Source: DASTPP01 sp035762175 (GTDB taxonomy: Bacteria; Myxococcota_A; Polyangia; Polyangiales; Polyangiaceae). Taken from it: DNA of 21,488 nucleotides. Shown piece by piece: positions 6,903 to 15,700 of the stretch (the stretch's first letter is position 1; every line of letters begins with the position of its first letter). The position numbers and the translations under genes are program-made. The notes under the pieces are model-generated. The model worked only from the letters and a program-made list of their open reading frames with translations, was not told the DNA's origin and did no database searches. The stretch spans positions 1-21,488 of the forward strand of contig DASTPP010000356.1 in assembly GCA_035762175.1 (NCBI GenBank), read 5' to 3'.

Positions 6903-9900
6903 TCAACCGTGCCGACGTCGCAAAAGACCGGCCTCTGCACATTCGATTGGCTCGCTCGACGTACGGTGCCGGCTGCGACGAGCGAGGGCTGCAGCTGCGA
7001 CAAGAAGGACTGCCATGCCCTTCCCAGGCGAATCGGCGTCCGCCCCCGCGGTTCGGCACCCGCACGCCCCGCCCGTGCGCACGCGGGGCAGCTCGGCGCC
7101 GCCCTCGAGCGGCCGCCAGTCGCCCGCCGGCACGAACGCCGCCCAGTAGGACGGGTGCTGGTAGCGCCCCTGCCGCAAGAGCCCCAGTTGCGCCCGCCGC
7201 AGCGCCTCCGACCGGCCCACTCCGTCGCGCAGCGCCCCGAAGTAGGCGCCCATCAGCGCGCCGGTGGCCGCGTCGTTCACGCTCCAGAGGCTGGTGACCT
7301 GCGCCTCGGCGCCTGCGATGGCCAGCGCCCTTCGTAGGCCGTAGACGCCTTCGCCGTCTTGCAGCTGGCCCAGGCCGGTCTCGCAGGCCGAGAGCACGAC
7401 GAGCCGGGTGCCCCCGAGGTCGAGCCCGGCCAGGTCGCGCCCGCTCACCAGGCCCTCGGGACGGACGTTCGCACCGGCGAGGGCGAGCCCCGCGCGCTCG
7501 AGCGCCCGCTCGGGGTCGCCGCCCTCGGCGGGCAGGGCCGAGCGCAGCACCGTGCCCCGCTCGGGCGGCGGCGGAGGCAGCAGCGGAGGTGCCGAGGCCG
7601 CCGGCTGGGCGGAGAGGGCAGGGCGTTGGAGAAAGCCGTGGGTCGAGAGCAGCACGAAGCGCGGGCCGCGCGCCCCCACGAGCGCTTCGCGCGTCGCGGC
7701 CGGGCCGGGCAACACGCGCGCTTCGGGAAAGAGTTGCCGCACCGCCTCGGCCTCGGCGGCCGCGCCCCGCAGCGGGGCGAAGGGCTCGCGGCCCGGCCCA
7801 TAGTCGGGCGCGGCCAGCACCAGCGGGCCCGAGCGCGCAGGCAGCTGCTCTCCCATCCGCAAGAGGTCGCGCCCGCTGCCGAGGTAGGTCACCAGCGAAC
7901 GCTCGAGGAGGTAGCGGCCCCGCTCGTCGACCAGCGCCTCGAAGGGCACGGTGTGCAGCGCCCCGTCGGGCGAGACCAGAAGGTGCGGCACCTCGCCGAG
8001 CGCCTGGCGCACCGGGGCGAGAACGAGGGCGTCGAGCGCGCGCAGCGCCGCCCGCGCCTCGCTGGCAGGGACGGTGGGCCGGCCGAGCCCGTCGCCCGCC
8101 CGTTCAGTCAGCGCCCGGCGCGCCGCCCGCACCGCCCGCTCGATGGGCTCGGCCTCGCCCAGCGGCACCCACCGCGGCGGCCCCCGGCGCCGTAGCAGGT
8201 AGGCCGCGTAGTGTGCCTCCTTCCACGGGCGAAGGGCGTCCTTGGGGTCGAAGCGCTGGTGGCGAACGACCTCGACCAGCGCCGCGTCCTCGGGCAGCGC
8301 CGCTTGCACCCGCTCGATCGTGACCGGTGCGGTTTGGGTACGAAAGGCAGCGCTTTTCCGACTCAGCTCCGCCTCGCGCCGGTCGACCTCCTCGTCGAGC
8401 GCTCGCGCCGCCTCGGCCCGCTCGGGCCGGGCCGCGTCGCGAAGGGCGACCAGCTCCGCTTGCTTGGCGAGGAGCCTGTCGAGCTCGGCCCGTAGTGCGG
8501 GCGTGAGGCCCCTGCGCAGCGCCGCGCGCTCCCCGGCGAGCTCGTCGAGAACGCGGCCCTTGCGCCGAAGCGCCACGGTCAGCCCAAGGCGCAGCGCCTC
8601 GGCGTCGGCGGGCGCGTCGTGGGCGTGGAAGGAGGTGGTGCGCTGGGCCTCGCTGCGCAGAGTCTGCAGGAGCAGGCGCTTGCGCGCCTCGGGCAAGGCG
8701 GCGAGCTCGGCGCCGAGGCGCCGCTCGCGGACGGCCTCGGCGCGCGTGATGTGGGCGAGGGCGAGCCGCCGTTGGCCCTGCGCCTGGTAGAGCCCGGCCA
8801 GGCCGCTGAGCGATTCGGCCACGAGCGGGTGCTCGGGGCCGAGCGCCTTCTCGAAGAGGCGTAGCGCACGCTGATAGAGCGGCTCGGCCTTTTCGTACGC
8901 CCCCTGCGCCTGGTAGAGCTCGGCCAGGTTGTGGAGCGAGGTGGCCACCTCGGGGTGGTCGGGGCCGAGCGCTCTCTCCTTGATGCGCAGCGCCTGCTGG
9001 TAGAGCGGCTCGGCCTTTCCGTACGCCCCCTGCGCCTTGTAGAGCATGGCCAGGTTGCCGAGCGAGCCGGCGACGGAGGGGTGCTTGGGGCCGAGCGCCT
9101 TCTCCCAGAGGCGCACCGCGCGCTCGAAGAGCGGCTCGGCCTTGGCGTACGCCCCTTGCGTCCAGTAGAGCACGGCCAGGTTGTTGAGCGAGCTGGCGAC
9201 GAGCGGGTGCTCGGGGCCGAGCGCTTTCTCCTTGATGCGCAGCGCGCGCAGATGCAGCGGCTCGGCCTTTTCGTACGCGCCCTGCGCCCGGTACAGCTCG
9301 GCCAAGTTGTTGAGCGATTTGGCGACGTCGGGGTGCTCGGGGCCGAGCGCCTTCTCCGAGATGCGCAGCGCTCGCAGATAGTGCGGCTCAGCCTTTTCGT
9401 ACGCGCCCTGGTCCTTGTAGAGCAAGGCCAGGCCGTTGAGCGAGCCGGCGACGGAGGGGTGGTCGGGGCCGAGCGCCTTCTCCCGAAGGCGCAGCGCGCG
9501 CTCAACGAGCAGTTCGGCCTTTTCGTACGCGCCCTGCGCCCAGTAGAGCCCGGCCAGGTTGTTGAGCGAGGCGGCGACGAGCGGGTGCTCGGGGCCAAGC
9601 GCCTTCTCAAGGATGGCCAGCGCGCGCAGATGCAGCGGCTCGGCCTTGGTGTACGCGCCCTGCGCCCGGTACAGCTCGGCCAAGATGTGGAGCGAGTTGG
9701 CGACGTCGGGGTGGTTGGGTCCTAGCACCCGCTCGCGCAATGCCAGCGCTCGCTCGGCCAGCGGCACGGCCCTGGCGTACGCCCCCTCGCCCTGCAGGCG
9801 CTTCGCCTCCTCGTTCAGCCGCTGCGCCTCGGCCAACGCGGACGCCTGGCCGGCGGCGGCGCCGGGGCCTTGCGCCTGCGCGCGGCCCGGGTTGGTCACG

Positions 9901-9953
9901 GCCACCGCCAGGGCCAGCAGAAGCGCCCTCCCCCCTCTAGCCCACGACGCCAT
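6903..9953 (-). CDS. Exported TPR-CHAT protease with MYXO-CTERM-like anchor, third copy
   Basis: The product is 1016 aa. A signal peptide covers residues 1 to about 28 (LLLALAVAVT, cleavage likely after AQA). Eight regular 42-residue TPRs of the kinesin-light-chain/TPR_12 type follow (about 55-390), plus one degenerate unit. Next come a charged, likely coiled-coil linker and a C-terminal CHAT protease domain. The catalytic pair is H772 (LLSTHGF) and C857 (VVLSACETG), and GLRRALAIAGA and SLWSVND are conserved. The tail has GACGC (C964, C966), a hydrophobic span and RRSRHR, a MYXO-CTERM-like sorting signal. It diverges from the tails of the other two copies and has an extra basic extension. ATG 9953 overlaps the end of the preceding CHAT gene by 17 bp. 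CHAT domains are caspase/separase-like cysteine proteases. An exported and anchored one would act at the envelope or surface; its substrate is unknown. Confidence 0.85.
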   Translation of the reverse strand: MASWARGGRALLLALAVAVTNPGRAQAQGPGAAAGQASALAEAQRLNEEAKRLQGEGAYARAVPLAERALALRERVLGPNHPDVANSLHILAELYRAQGAYTKAEPLHLRALAILEKALGPEHPLVAASLNNLAGLYWAQGAYEKAELLVERALRLREKALGPDHPSVAGSLNGLALLYKDQGAYEKAEPHYLRALRISEKALGPEHPDVAKSLNNLAELYRAQGAYEKAEPLHLRALRIKEKALGPEHPLVASSLNNLAVLYWTQGAYAKAEPLFERAVRLWEKALGPKHPSVAGSLGNLAMLYKAQGAYGKAEPLYQQALRIKERALGPDHPEVATSLHNLAELYQAQGAYEKAEPLYQRALRLFEKALGPEHPLVAESLSGLAGLYQAQGQRRLALAHITRAEAVRERRLGAELAALPEARKRLLLQTLRSEAQRTTSFHAHDAPADAEALRLGLTVALRRKGRVLDELAGERAALRRGLTPALRAELDRLLAKQAELVALRDAARPERAEAARALDEEVDRREAELSRKSAAFRTQTAPVTIERVQAALPEDAALVEVVRHQRFDPKDALRPWKEAHYAAYLLRRRGPPRWVPLGEAEPIERAVRAARRALTERAGDGLGRPTVPASEARAALRALDALVLAPVRQALGEVPHLLVSPDGALHTVPFEALVDERGRYLLERSLVTYLGSGRDLLRMGEQLPARSGPLVLAAPDYGPGREPFAPLRGAAAEAEAVRQLFPEARVLPGPAATREALVGARGPRFVLLSTHGFLQRPALSAQPAASAPPLLPPPPPERGTVLRSALPAEGGDPERALERAGLALAGANVRPEGLVSGRDLAGLDLGGTRLVVLSACETGLGQLQDGEGVYGLRRALAIAGAEAQVTSLWSVNDAATGALMGAYFGALRDGVGRSEALRRAQLGLLRQGRYQHPSYWAAFVPAGDWRPLEGGAELPRVRTGGACGCRTAGADADSPGKGMAVLLVAAAALARRSRHRTSSEPIECAEAGLLRRRHG
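8790..9797 (-). repeat. Array of 8 TPR units, 126 bp each (third CHAT gene)
   Basis: The 42-codon unit has the consensus LYxxQGAYxKAEPLxxRAL followed by EKALGPEHPxVAxSLNNLA. Units are highly similar at DNA level: each repeats a version of GTACGC(G/C)CCCTG with CTCGGGGCCGAGCGCCTTCTC on the plus strand. Edges are approximate. Repeated near-identical units are a substrate for unequal recombination. Confidence 0.85.
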
Positions 9954-12735
9954 TGGTCCCTCCCTCGTCCCAGCCGTCGCCGCACGATGGCCCCGTCAAC
10001 CGTGCCTTGCGGCGAGCGCCGCCCACGAGCGCCAGCAGCACCATGCCCACCGCGCCCGCCCCGCCCGCGGCACCCTCCGCCCCCACGGTCCGGCAGCCGC
10101 ACGCCCCGCCCGTGCGCACGCGCGGCAGCTCGGCGCCGCCCTCGAGCGGGCGCCAGTCGCCCGCCGGCACGAACGCCGCCCAGTAGGACGGGTGCTGGTA
10201 GCGCTCCTGCCGCAGCAGCCCCAGCTGCGCCTGTCGAAGCGCTTCGGACCGGCCCACCCCTCGGCGAAGCGCCTCGAAGTACGCCCCCATCAGCGCGCCG
10301 GTGGCCGCGTCGTTCACGCTCCAGAGGCTGGTGACCTGCGCCTCGGCGCCCGCGATGGCCAGGGCGCGGCGCAGGCCGTAGACGCCCTCGCCGTCTTGGA
10401 GCTGGCCCAGGCCGGTCTCGCAGGCCGAGAGCACGACGAGCCGGGTGCCCCCGAGGTCGAGCCCGGCCAGGTCGCGCCCGCTCACCAGGCCCTCGGGACG
10501 CGTGTTGGCGCCAGCGAGGGCGAGCCCCGCGCGCTCGAGTGCTCGCTCGGGGTCGCCGCCCTCGGCGGGCAGGGCCGAGCGCAGCAACGTGCCCCGCTCG
10601 GGCGGCGGCGGAGGCGGCAGCGGAGGTGCCGACGCCGCGGGCTGGGCGGGGAGGGCAGGGCGCTGGAGAAAGCCGTGGGTCGAGAGCAGCACGAAGCGCG
10701 GCCCGTGTGCCCCCACAAGCGCCTCGCGCGTGGCGGCCGCGCCCGAGAGCACACGCGCCTCGGGGAACAGTCGCCGCACCGCCTCGGCCTCGGCGGCCGC
10801 GCCCCGCAGCGGGGCGAAGGGCTCGCGGCCCGGCCCGTAGGCGGGCGCGGCCAGCACCAGCGGGCCCGAGCGCGGCGCCAGTCGCTCCTTCATCCGTAGC
10901 AGGTCGCGCCCGCTGCCCAGGTAGGTCACGAGCGAGCGCTCCAGGAGGTACTTGCCCCGCTCGTCGATCAGCGCCTCGAAGGGCACCGTGTGCAGCGCCC
11001 CGGCGGGCGAGACCAGAAGGTGCGGCACCTCGCCGAGCACTTTGCGCACGGGGGCGAGAACGAGGGCATCGAGCGTGCGCAGCGCCGCCCGCGCCTCCCC
11101 CGCAGGACCGCTGGGCCGGCCGAGCCCGTCGCTCGCGCGCTCGGTCAGCGCCCGGCGCGCCGCGCGCACCGCCCGCTCGACGGGCTCGGCCTCGCCCAGC
11201 GGCACCCACCGCGGCGGCCCCTGGCGCCGTAGCAGGTAGGCCCCGTAGTGCGCCTCCTTCCAAGGCCGAAGGGCGTCCTTGGGGTCGAAGCGCTGGTGGC
11301 GAACGACCTCGACCAGCGCCGCGTCCTCGGGCAGCGCCGCCTGCACCCGCTCGACCGTGACCGGTGCCGTTTGGGTACGAAAGGCAGCGCTTTCCCGGCT
11401 CAGCTCCGCCTCGCGCCGGTCGACCTCCTCCTCGAGCGCCCGCACCGTCTCGGCCCGCTCGGGCCGGGCCGCGTCGCGAAGGGCGACCAACTCGGCTTGC
11501 TTGGCGACGAGCCTGTCGAGCTCGGCCCGTAGTGCTGGCGTGAGGCCCCTGCGCAGCGCCGCGCGCTCCCCGGCCAGCTCGTCGAGCACGCGGCCCTTGC
11601 GCCGAAGCGCCACGGTCAGCGCCAGGCGCAGCGCCTCGGCGTCGGCGGGCGCGTCGTGGGCGTGGAAGGAGGTGGTGCGCTGGGCTTCGTGGCGCAGCGT
11701 CTGCAGGAGCAGGCGCTTGCGCGCCTCGGGCAAGGCGGCGAGCTCGGCGCCGAGGCGCCGCTCGCGGACGGCCTCGGCGCGCGTGATGTGGGCGAGGGCG
11801 AGCCGCCCTCGGCCCTGCGCCTGGTAGAGCGAGGCCAGGTCGGTGAGCAAGTTGGCAACGTCGGGGTGGTCGGGGCCGAGCGCTCTCTCCTTGATGCGCA
11901 GCGCGCGCTCCAAGAGCGGCTCGGCCTTGGTATACGCCCCCTGCAGCTGGGAAAGCACGGCCAAGTTGTTGAGCGAGGTGGCAACGGAGGGGTGGTCGGG
12001 GCCGAGCGCCTTCTCGCGGATGGCAAGCGCGCGCAGATGGATCGGCTCGGCCTTTTCGTACGCGCCCTGGTCCTTGTAGAGCACGGCCAAGTTGTTGAGC
12101 GAGTTGGCAACGGAGGGGTGGTCGGGGCCGAGCGTCTTCTCATAGATGCGCAGCGCGCGCTCGAAGAGCGGCTCGGCCTTTTCGTACGCGCCCTGCGCCC
12201 GGTAGAGCAAGGCCAGGTTGTTGAGCGATTTGGCGACCTCGGGGTGGTCGGGGCCGAGCGCCTTCTCCCGCAGGCGCAGCGCCCGCAGGTGCAGCGGTTC
12301 GGCCTTTCCGTACGCCCCCTGCTCCGCGTAGAGCAAGGCCAGGTTGTTGAGCGCTTGGGCGACGTCGGGGTGGTCGGGGCCGAGCGCCTTCTCGCGGATG
12401 CGCAGCGCGCGCAGATGGAGCGGTTCGGCCTTTCCGTACGCGCCCTGATCCTTATAGAGCACAGCCAGGTCGTTGAGCGAAGTGGCGACCTCGGGGTGGT
12501 TGGGCCCCAGCGCCCGCTCGCGCAACGCCAGCGCCCGCTCGGCCAGCGGCACGGCCCTGGCGTACGCCCCCTCGCCCTGCAGGCGCTTCGCCTCTTCGTT
12601 CAGCCGCTGCGCTTCGGCCAGCGCCGGGGCCTGACTGGCGGCGCCGGGGCCCTGCGCCTGCGCGCTTCCAAGGCTGGTCGCGGCCACCGCCAGGGCCAGC
12701 AGACACGCCCTGCACCCTCTAGCCCACGCCGCCAT
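9937..12735 (-). CDS. Exported TPR-CHAT protease with MYXO-CTERM-like anchor, second copy
   Basis: The product is 932 aa, the shortest of the three paralogues. The signal peptide ends near residue 28 (cleavage likely after AQA). Six regular 42-residue TPRs (about 53-305) plus one degenerate unit follow, then the helical linker and CHAT domain with H687 (STHGF) and C772 (SACETG), both intact. The tail from residue 877 contains GACGCRTVGAEG (C879, C881), a Gly/Ala/Leu hydrophobic segment and GGARRKAR, then about 20 residues that overlap the start of the next gene. ATG 12735 is supported by GAGGGAGGGG just upstream and by its placement over the preceding stop. The linker and CHAT region are almost identical in DNA to the neighbouring copies, so duplication is recent or maintained by gene conversion. 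The 84-residue difference from the third copy is exactly two TPR units. Confidence 0.86.
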   Translation of the reverse strand: MAAWARGCRACLLALAVAATSLGSAQAQGPGAASQAPALAEAQRLNEEAKRLQGEGAYARAVPLAERALALRERALGPNHPEVATSLNDLAVLYKDQGAYGKAEPLHLRALRIREKALGPDHPDVAQALNNLALLYAEQGAYGKAEPLHLRALRLREKALGPDHPEVAKSLNNLALLYRAQGAYEKAEPLFERALRIYEKTLGPDHPSVANSLNNLAVLYKDQGAYEKAEPIHLRALAIREKALGPDHPSVATSLNNLAVLSQLQGAYTKAEPLLERALRIKERALGPDHPDVANLLTDLASLYQAQGRGRLALAHITRAEAVRERRLGAELAALPEARKRLLLQTLRHEAQRTTSFHAHDAPADAEALRLALTVALRRKGRVLDELAGERAALRRGLTPALRAELDRLVAKQAELVALRDAARPERAETVRALEEEVDRREAELSRESAAFRTQTAPVTVERVQAALPEDAALVEVVRHQRFDPKDALRPWKEAHYGAYLLRRQGPPRWVPLGEAEPVERAVRAARRALTERASDGLGRPSGPAGEARAALRTLDALVLAPVRKVLGEVPHLLVSPAGALHTVPFEALIDERGKYLLERSLVTYLGSGRDLLRMKERLAPRSGPLVLAAPAYGPGREPFAPLRGAAAEAEAVRRLFPEARVLSGAAATREALVGAHGPRFVLLSTHGFLQRPALPAQPAASAPPLPPPPPPERGTLLRSALPAEGGDPERALERAGLALAGANTRPEGLVSGRDLAGLDLGGTRLVVLSACETGLGQLQDGEGVYGLRRALAIAGAEAQVTSLWSVNDAATGALMGAYFEALRRGVGRSEALRQAQLGLLRQERYQHPSYWAAFVPAGDWRPLEGGAELPRVRTGGACGCRTVGAEGAAGGAGAVGMVLLALVGGARRKARLTGPSCGDGWDEGGTNGVVG
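11826..12582 (-). repeat. Array of 6 TPR units, 126 bp each (second CHAT gene)
   Basis: Same 42-residue unit as in the flanking copies; here the ALGPDHP variant of the consensus dominates. The array ends at a degenerate unit beginning SLYQAQGRGRLALAH. Edges are approximate. Confidence 0.85.
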
Positions 12736-15700
12736 TGGCCCCTCCCTCGTCCCAGCCGTCGCCGCACGATGGCTCCGTCAACCGTGCCCTTCGCCGAGCG
12801 CAGCCCGCGAGCGCCAGCAACGCCATGCCCACCGCACCCGCCCCGCCCGCGGCACCCTCCGCTCCGACCGTCCGGCACCCGCACGCCCCGCCCCTGCGCA
12901 CGCGCGGCAGCTCGGCGCCGCCCTCAAGCGGTCGCCAGTCGCCCGCCGGCACGAACGCCGCCCAGTAGGACGGGTGCTGGTAGCGCTGCTGCCGCAACAG
13001 CCCCAGCTGCGCCCGCCGCAGCGCCTCCGACCGGCCCACCCCGTCCCGCAGCGCCCCGAAGTACGCTCGCATTAGCTCGCCGGTGGCCGCGTCGTTCACG
13101 CTCCAGAGGCTGGTGACCTGCGCCTCGGCCCCCGCGATGGCCAAGGCCCTGCGGAGGCCGTAGACGCCCTCGCCGTCTTGCAGCTGGCCCAGGCCGGTCT
13201 CGCAGGCCGAGAGCACGACGAGCCGGGTGCCCCCGAGGTCGAGCCCGGCCAGGTCGCGCCCGCTCACCAAGCCCTCGGGACGGACGTTCGCACCGGCGAG
13301 GGCGAGCCCCGCGCGCTCGAGTGCTCGCTCGGGGTCGCCGCCCTCGGCGGGCAGGGCCGAGCGCAGCACCGTGCCCCGCTCATGCAGCGGAGGCGGGGGC
13401 GAGGCGGCGGCGGGCTGGCCAGGGAGGCCGGGGCGCTCGAGAAAGCCGTGGGTCGAGAGCAGCACGAAGCGCGGGCCGCGCGCCCCCACAAGCGCCTCGC
13501 GCGTGGCGGCCGCGCCCGGCAGCACGCGCGCATCGGGAAAGAGTTGGCGCACCGCCTCGGCCTCGGCGGCCGCCCCTCGCAAGGGGGCGAAGGGCTCGCG
13601 CCCCGGCCCGTAGTCGGGCGCGGCCAGCACCAGCGGGCCCGAGCGCGCGGGCAGCCGCTCGCCCATCCGCAAGAGGTCGCGCCCGCTGCCCAGGTAGGTC
13701 ACGAGCGAGCGCTCCAGGAGGTACGTCCCCCGCTCGTCGATCAGCGCCTCGAAGGGCACGGTGTGCAGCGCCCCATCGGGCGAGACCAGAAGGTGCGGCA
13801 CCTCGCCGAGCGCCTGGCGAACGGGCGCGAGCACCCGCGCGTCGAGCGCACGTAGCGCCGCCCGCGCCTCCCTCGCAGGGATAGCAGGCTGGCCGTTCCC
13901 GTCGCCCGCTCGTTCGGTCAGCGCCCGGCGCGCCGCGCGCACCGCCCGCTCGACGGGCTCCGCCTCGCCCAGCGCCACCCACCGCGGCGGCCCCCGGCGC
14001 CGCAGCAGGTACGCCCCGTAGTGTGCTTCCTTCCAAGGCCGAAGGGCGTCCTTGGAGTCGAAGCGCTGGTAGCGGACGACCTCGACGAGCGCCGCGCCCT
14101 CGGGCAGCGCCGCCTGCACTCGCTCGACCGTGACCGGTGCGGTTTGGGTACGAAAGGCAGCGCTCTTGCGACTCAGCTCCGCTTCGCGCCGGTCGACCTC
14201 CTCCTCGAGCGCCCGCACCGTCTCGGCCTGCTCGGGCCGGGCCGCGTCGCGAAGGGCGACCAGCTGCGCTTGCTTGGCCGTGAGCGCGTCGAGCTCGGCC
14301 CGCAGCGCGGGCGTGAGGTGGCGCCGCAGTCCCGCCTGGGCCCCGGCCACCTCGTCGAGCACGCGGCCCTTGCGCCGAAGCGCCACGGTCAGCGCCAGGC
14401 GCAGCGCCTCGGCGTCGGCGGGCGCGTCGTGGGCGTGGAAGGAGGTGGTGCGCTGGGCTACGCCGCGCAGCGTCTGCAGGAGCTGGCGCTTGCGAGGCTC
14501 GGGCAAGACGGCGAGCTCGGTGCCGAGGCGCCGCTCGCGAAGGGCCTCGGCGCGCGTGGCGTGGGCGAGGGCGAGCCGCCGTTGGCCCTGCGCCTGGTAG
14601 AGTACGGTGAGGTTGCTGAGCGATTCGGCCACGAGCGGGTGCTCGGGGCCGAGCGCCTTCTCGAAGAGGCGCACCGCACGCTCGTAGAGAGGCTCGGCCT
14701 TTTCGTACGCCCCCTGCGCCTGGTAGAGCACGGCCAGGTTGCTGAGTGATTCGGCCACGTCGGGGTGCTCGGGGCCGAACGCCTTCTCGAACAGGCGCAT
14801 CGCGCGCAGGTGCAGCGGCTCGGCCTTCTCGTACGCCCCCTGCTCCTTGTAGAGCACGGCCAGGTTGTCGAGCGAGCTGGCGACGAGCGGGTGCTCGGGG
14901 CCGAGCGCCTTCTCGAAGAGGCGCACCGCACGCTCGTAGAGAGGCTCGGCCTTTTCGTACGCGCCCTGCTCCTTGTAGAGCAAGGCCAGGTTGTTGAGCG
15001 AGCGGGCGACGTCGGGGTGCTCGGGGCCGAGCGTCTTCTCGAAGAGGCGCAGCGAGCGCTGATGGAGCGGCTCGGCCTTGGCATACGCCCCCTGCGCCTG
15101 GTAGAGCACGGCCAGGTTGCCGAGCGATTGGGCCACGAGCGGGTGCTCGGGGCCGAGCGCCTTCTCGCGGATGGCAAGCGCCTGCTGGTAGAGTGGCTCG
15201 GCCTTGGCGTACGCCCCCTGCTCCTTGTAGAGCAAGGCCAGGTTGTTGAGCGAGCTGGCGACGAGCGGGTGCTCGGGTCCGAGTGCCTTCTCGTAAAGGT
15301 GGAGCGCGCGCAGATGGAGCGGCTCGGCCTTGGCATACGCCCCCTGCTCCCGGCAGAGCAAGGCCAGGTTGTTAAGCGATTTGGCCACGTCGGGGTGCTC
15401 GGGGCCGAACGCCTTCTCGCGCAGGCTCAGCGCACGCTGATAGAGCGGCTCGGCCTGGGTGTACGCGCCGTGCACCCGGTACAGCTCGGCCAGGTTGTTA
15501 AGCGATTGGGCGACATCGGGATGGTTCGGGCCGAGGGCCCTCTCGCGGACGCGCAGCGCGCGCTGGTAGAGCGGTTCGGCCTTGGCGTACGCCCCCTGCT
15601 CCTTGTAGAGTACGCCCAAGTTGCTGAGCGATTCGGCCACGAGCGGGTGCTCGGAGCCGAGCGCCTTCTCGCGGATGCGCAGCGCGCGCAGATGGAGCGG

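Noticed and set aside
7359..9725. Long plus-strand ORFs opposite the third CHAT gene (repeats such as LGAERLLEEAHRTLVERLGL)
   Set aside because: They are antisense images of the TPR array and CHAT domain; the periodicity is that of the 126-bp units, and minus-strand codons carry the recognisable domains.
11656..13116. 486-codon plus-strand ORF with leucine-rich-looking repeats
   Set aside because: It is a complement shadow of the second CHAT gene's TPR array, produced by strong GC bias; no start context and no domain.
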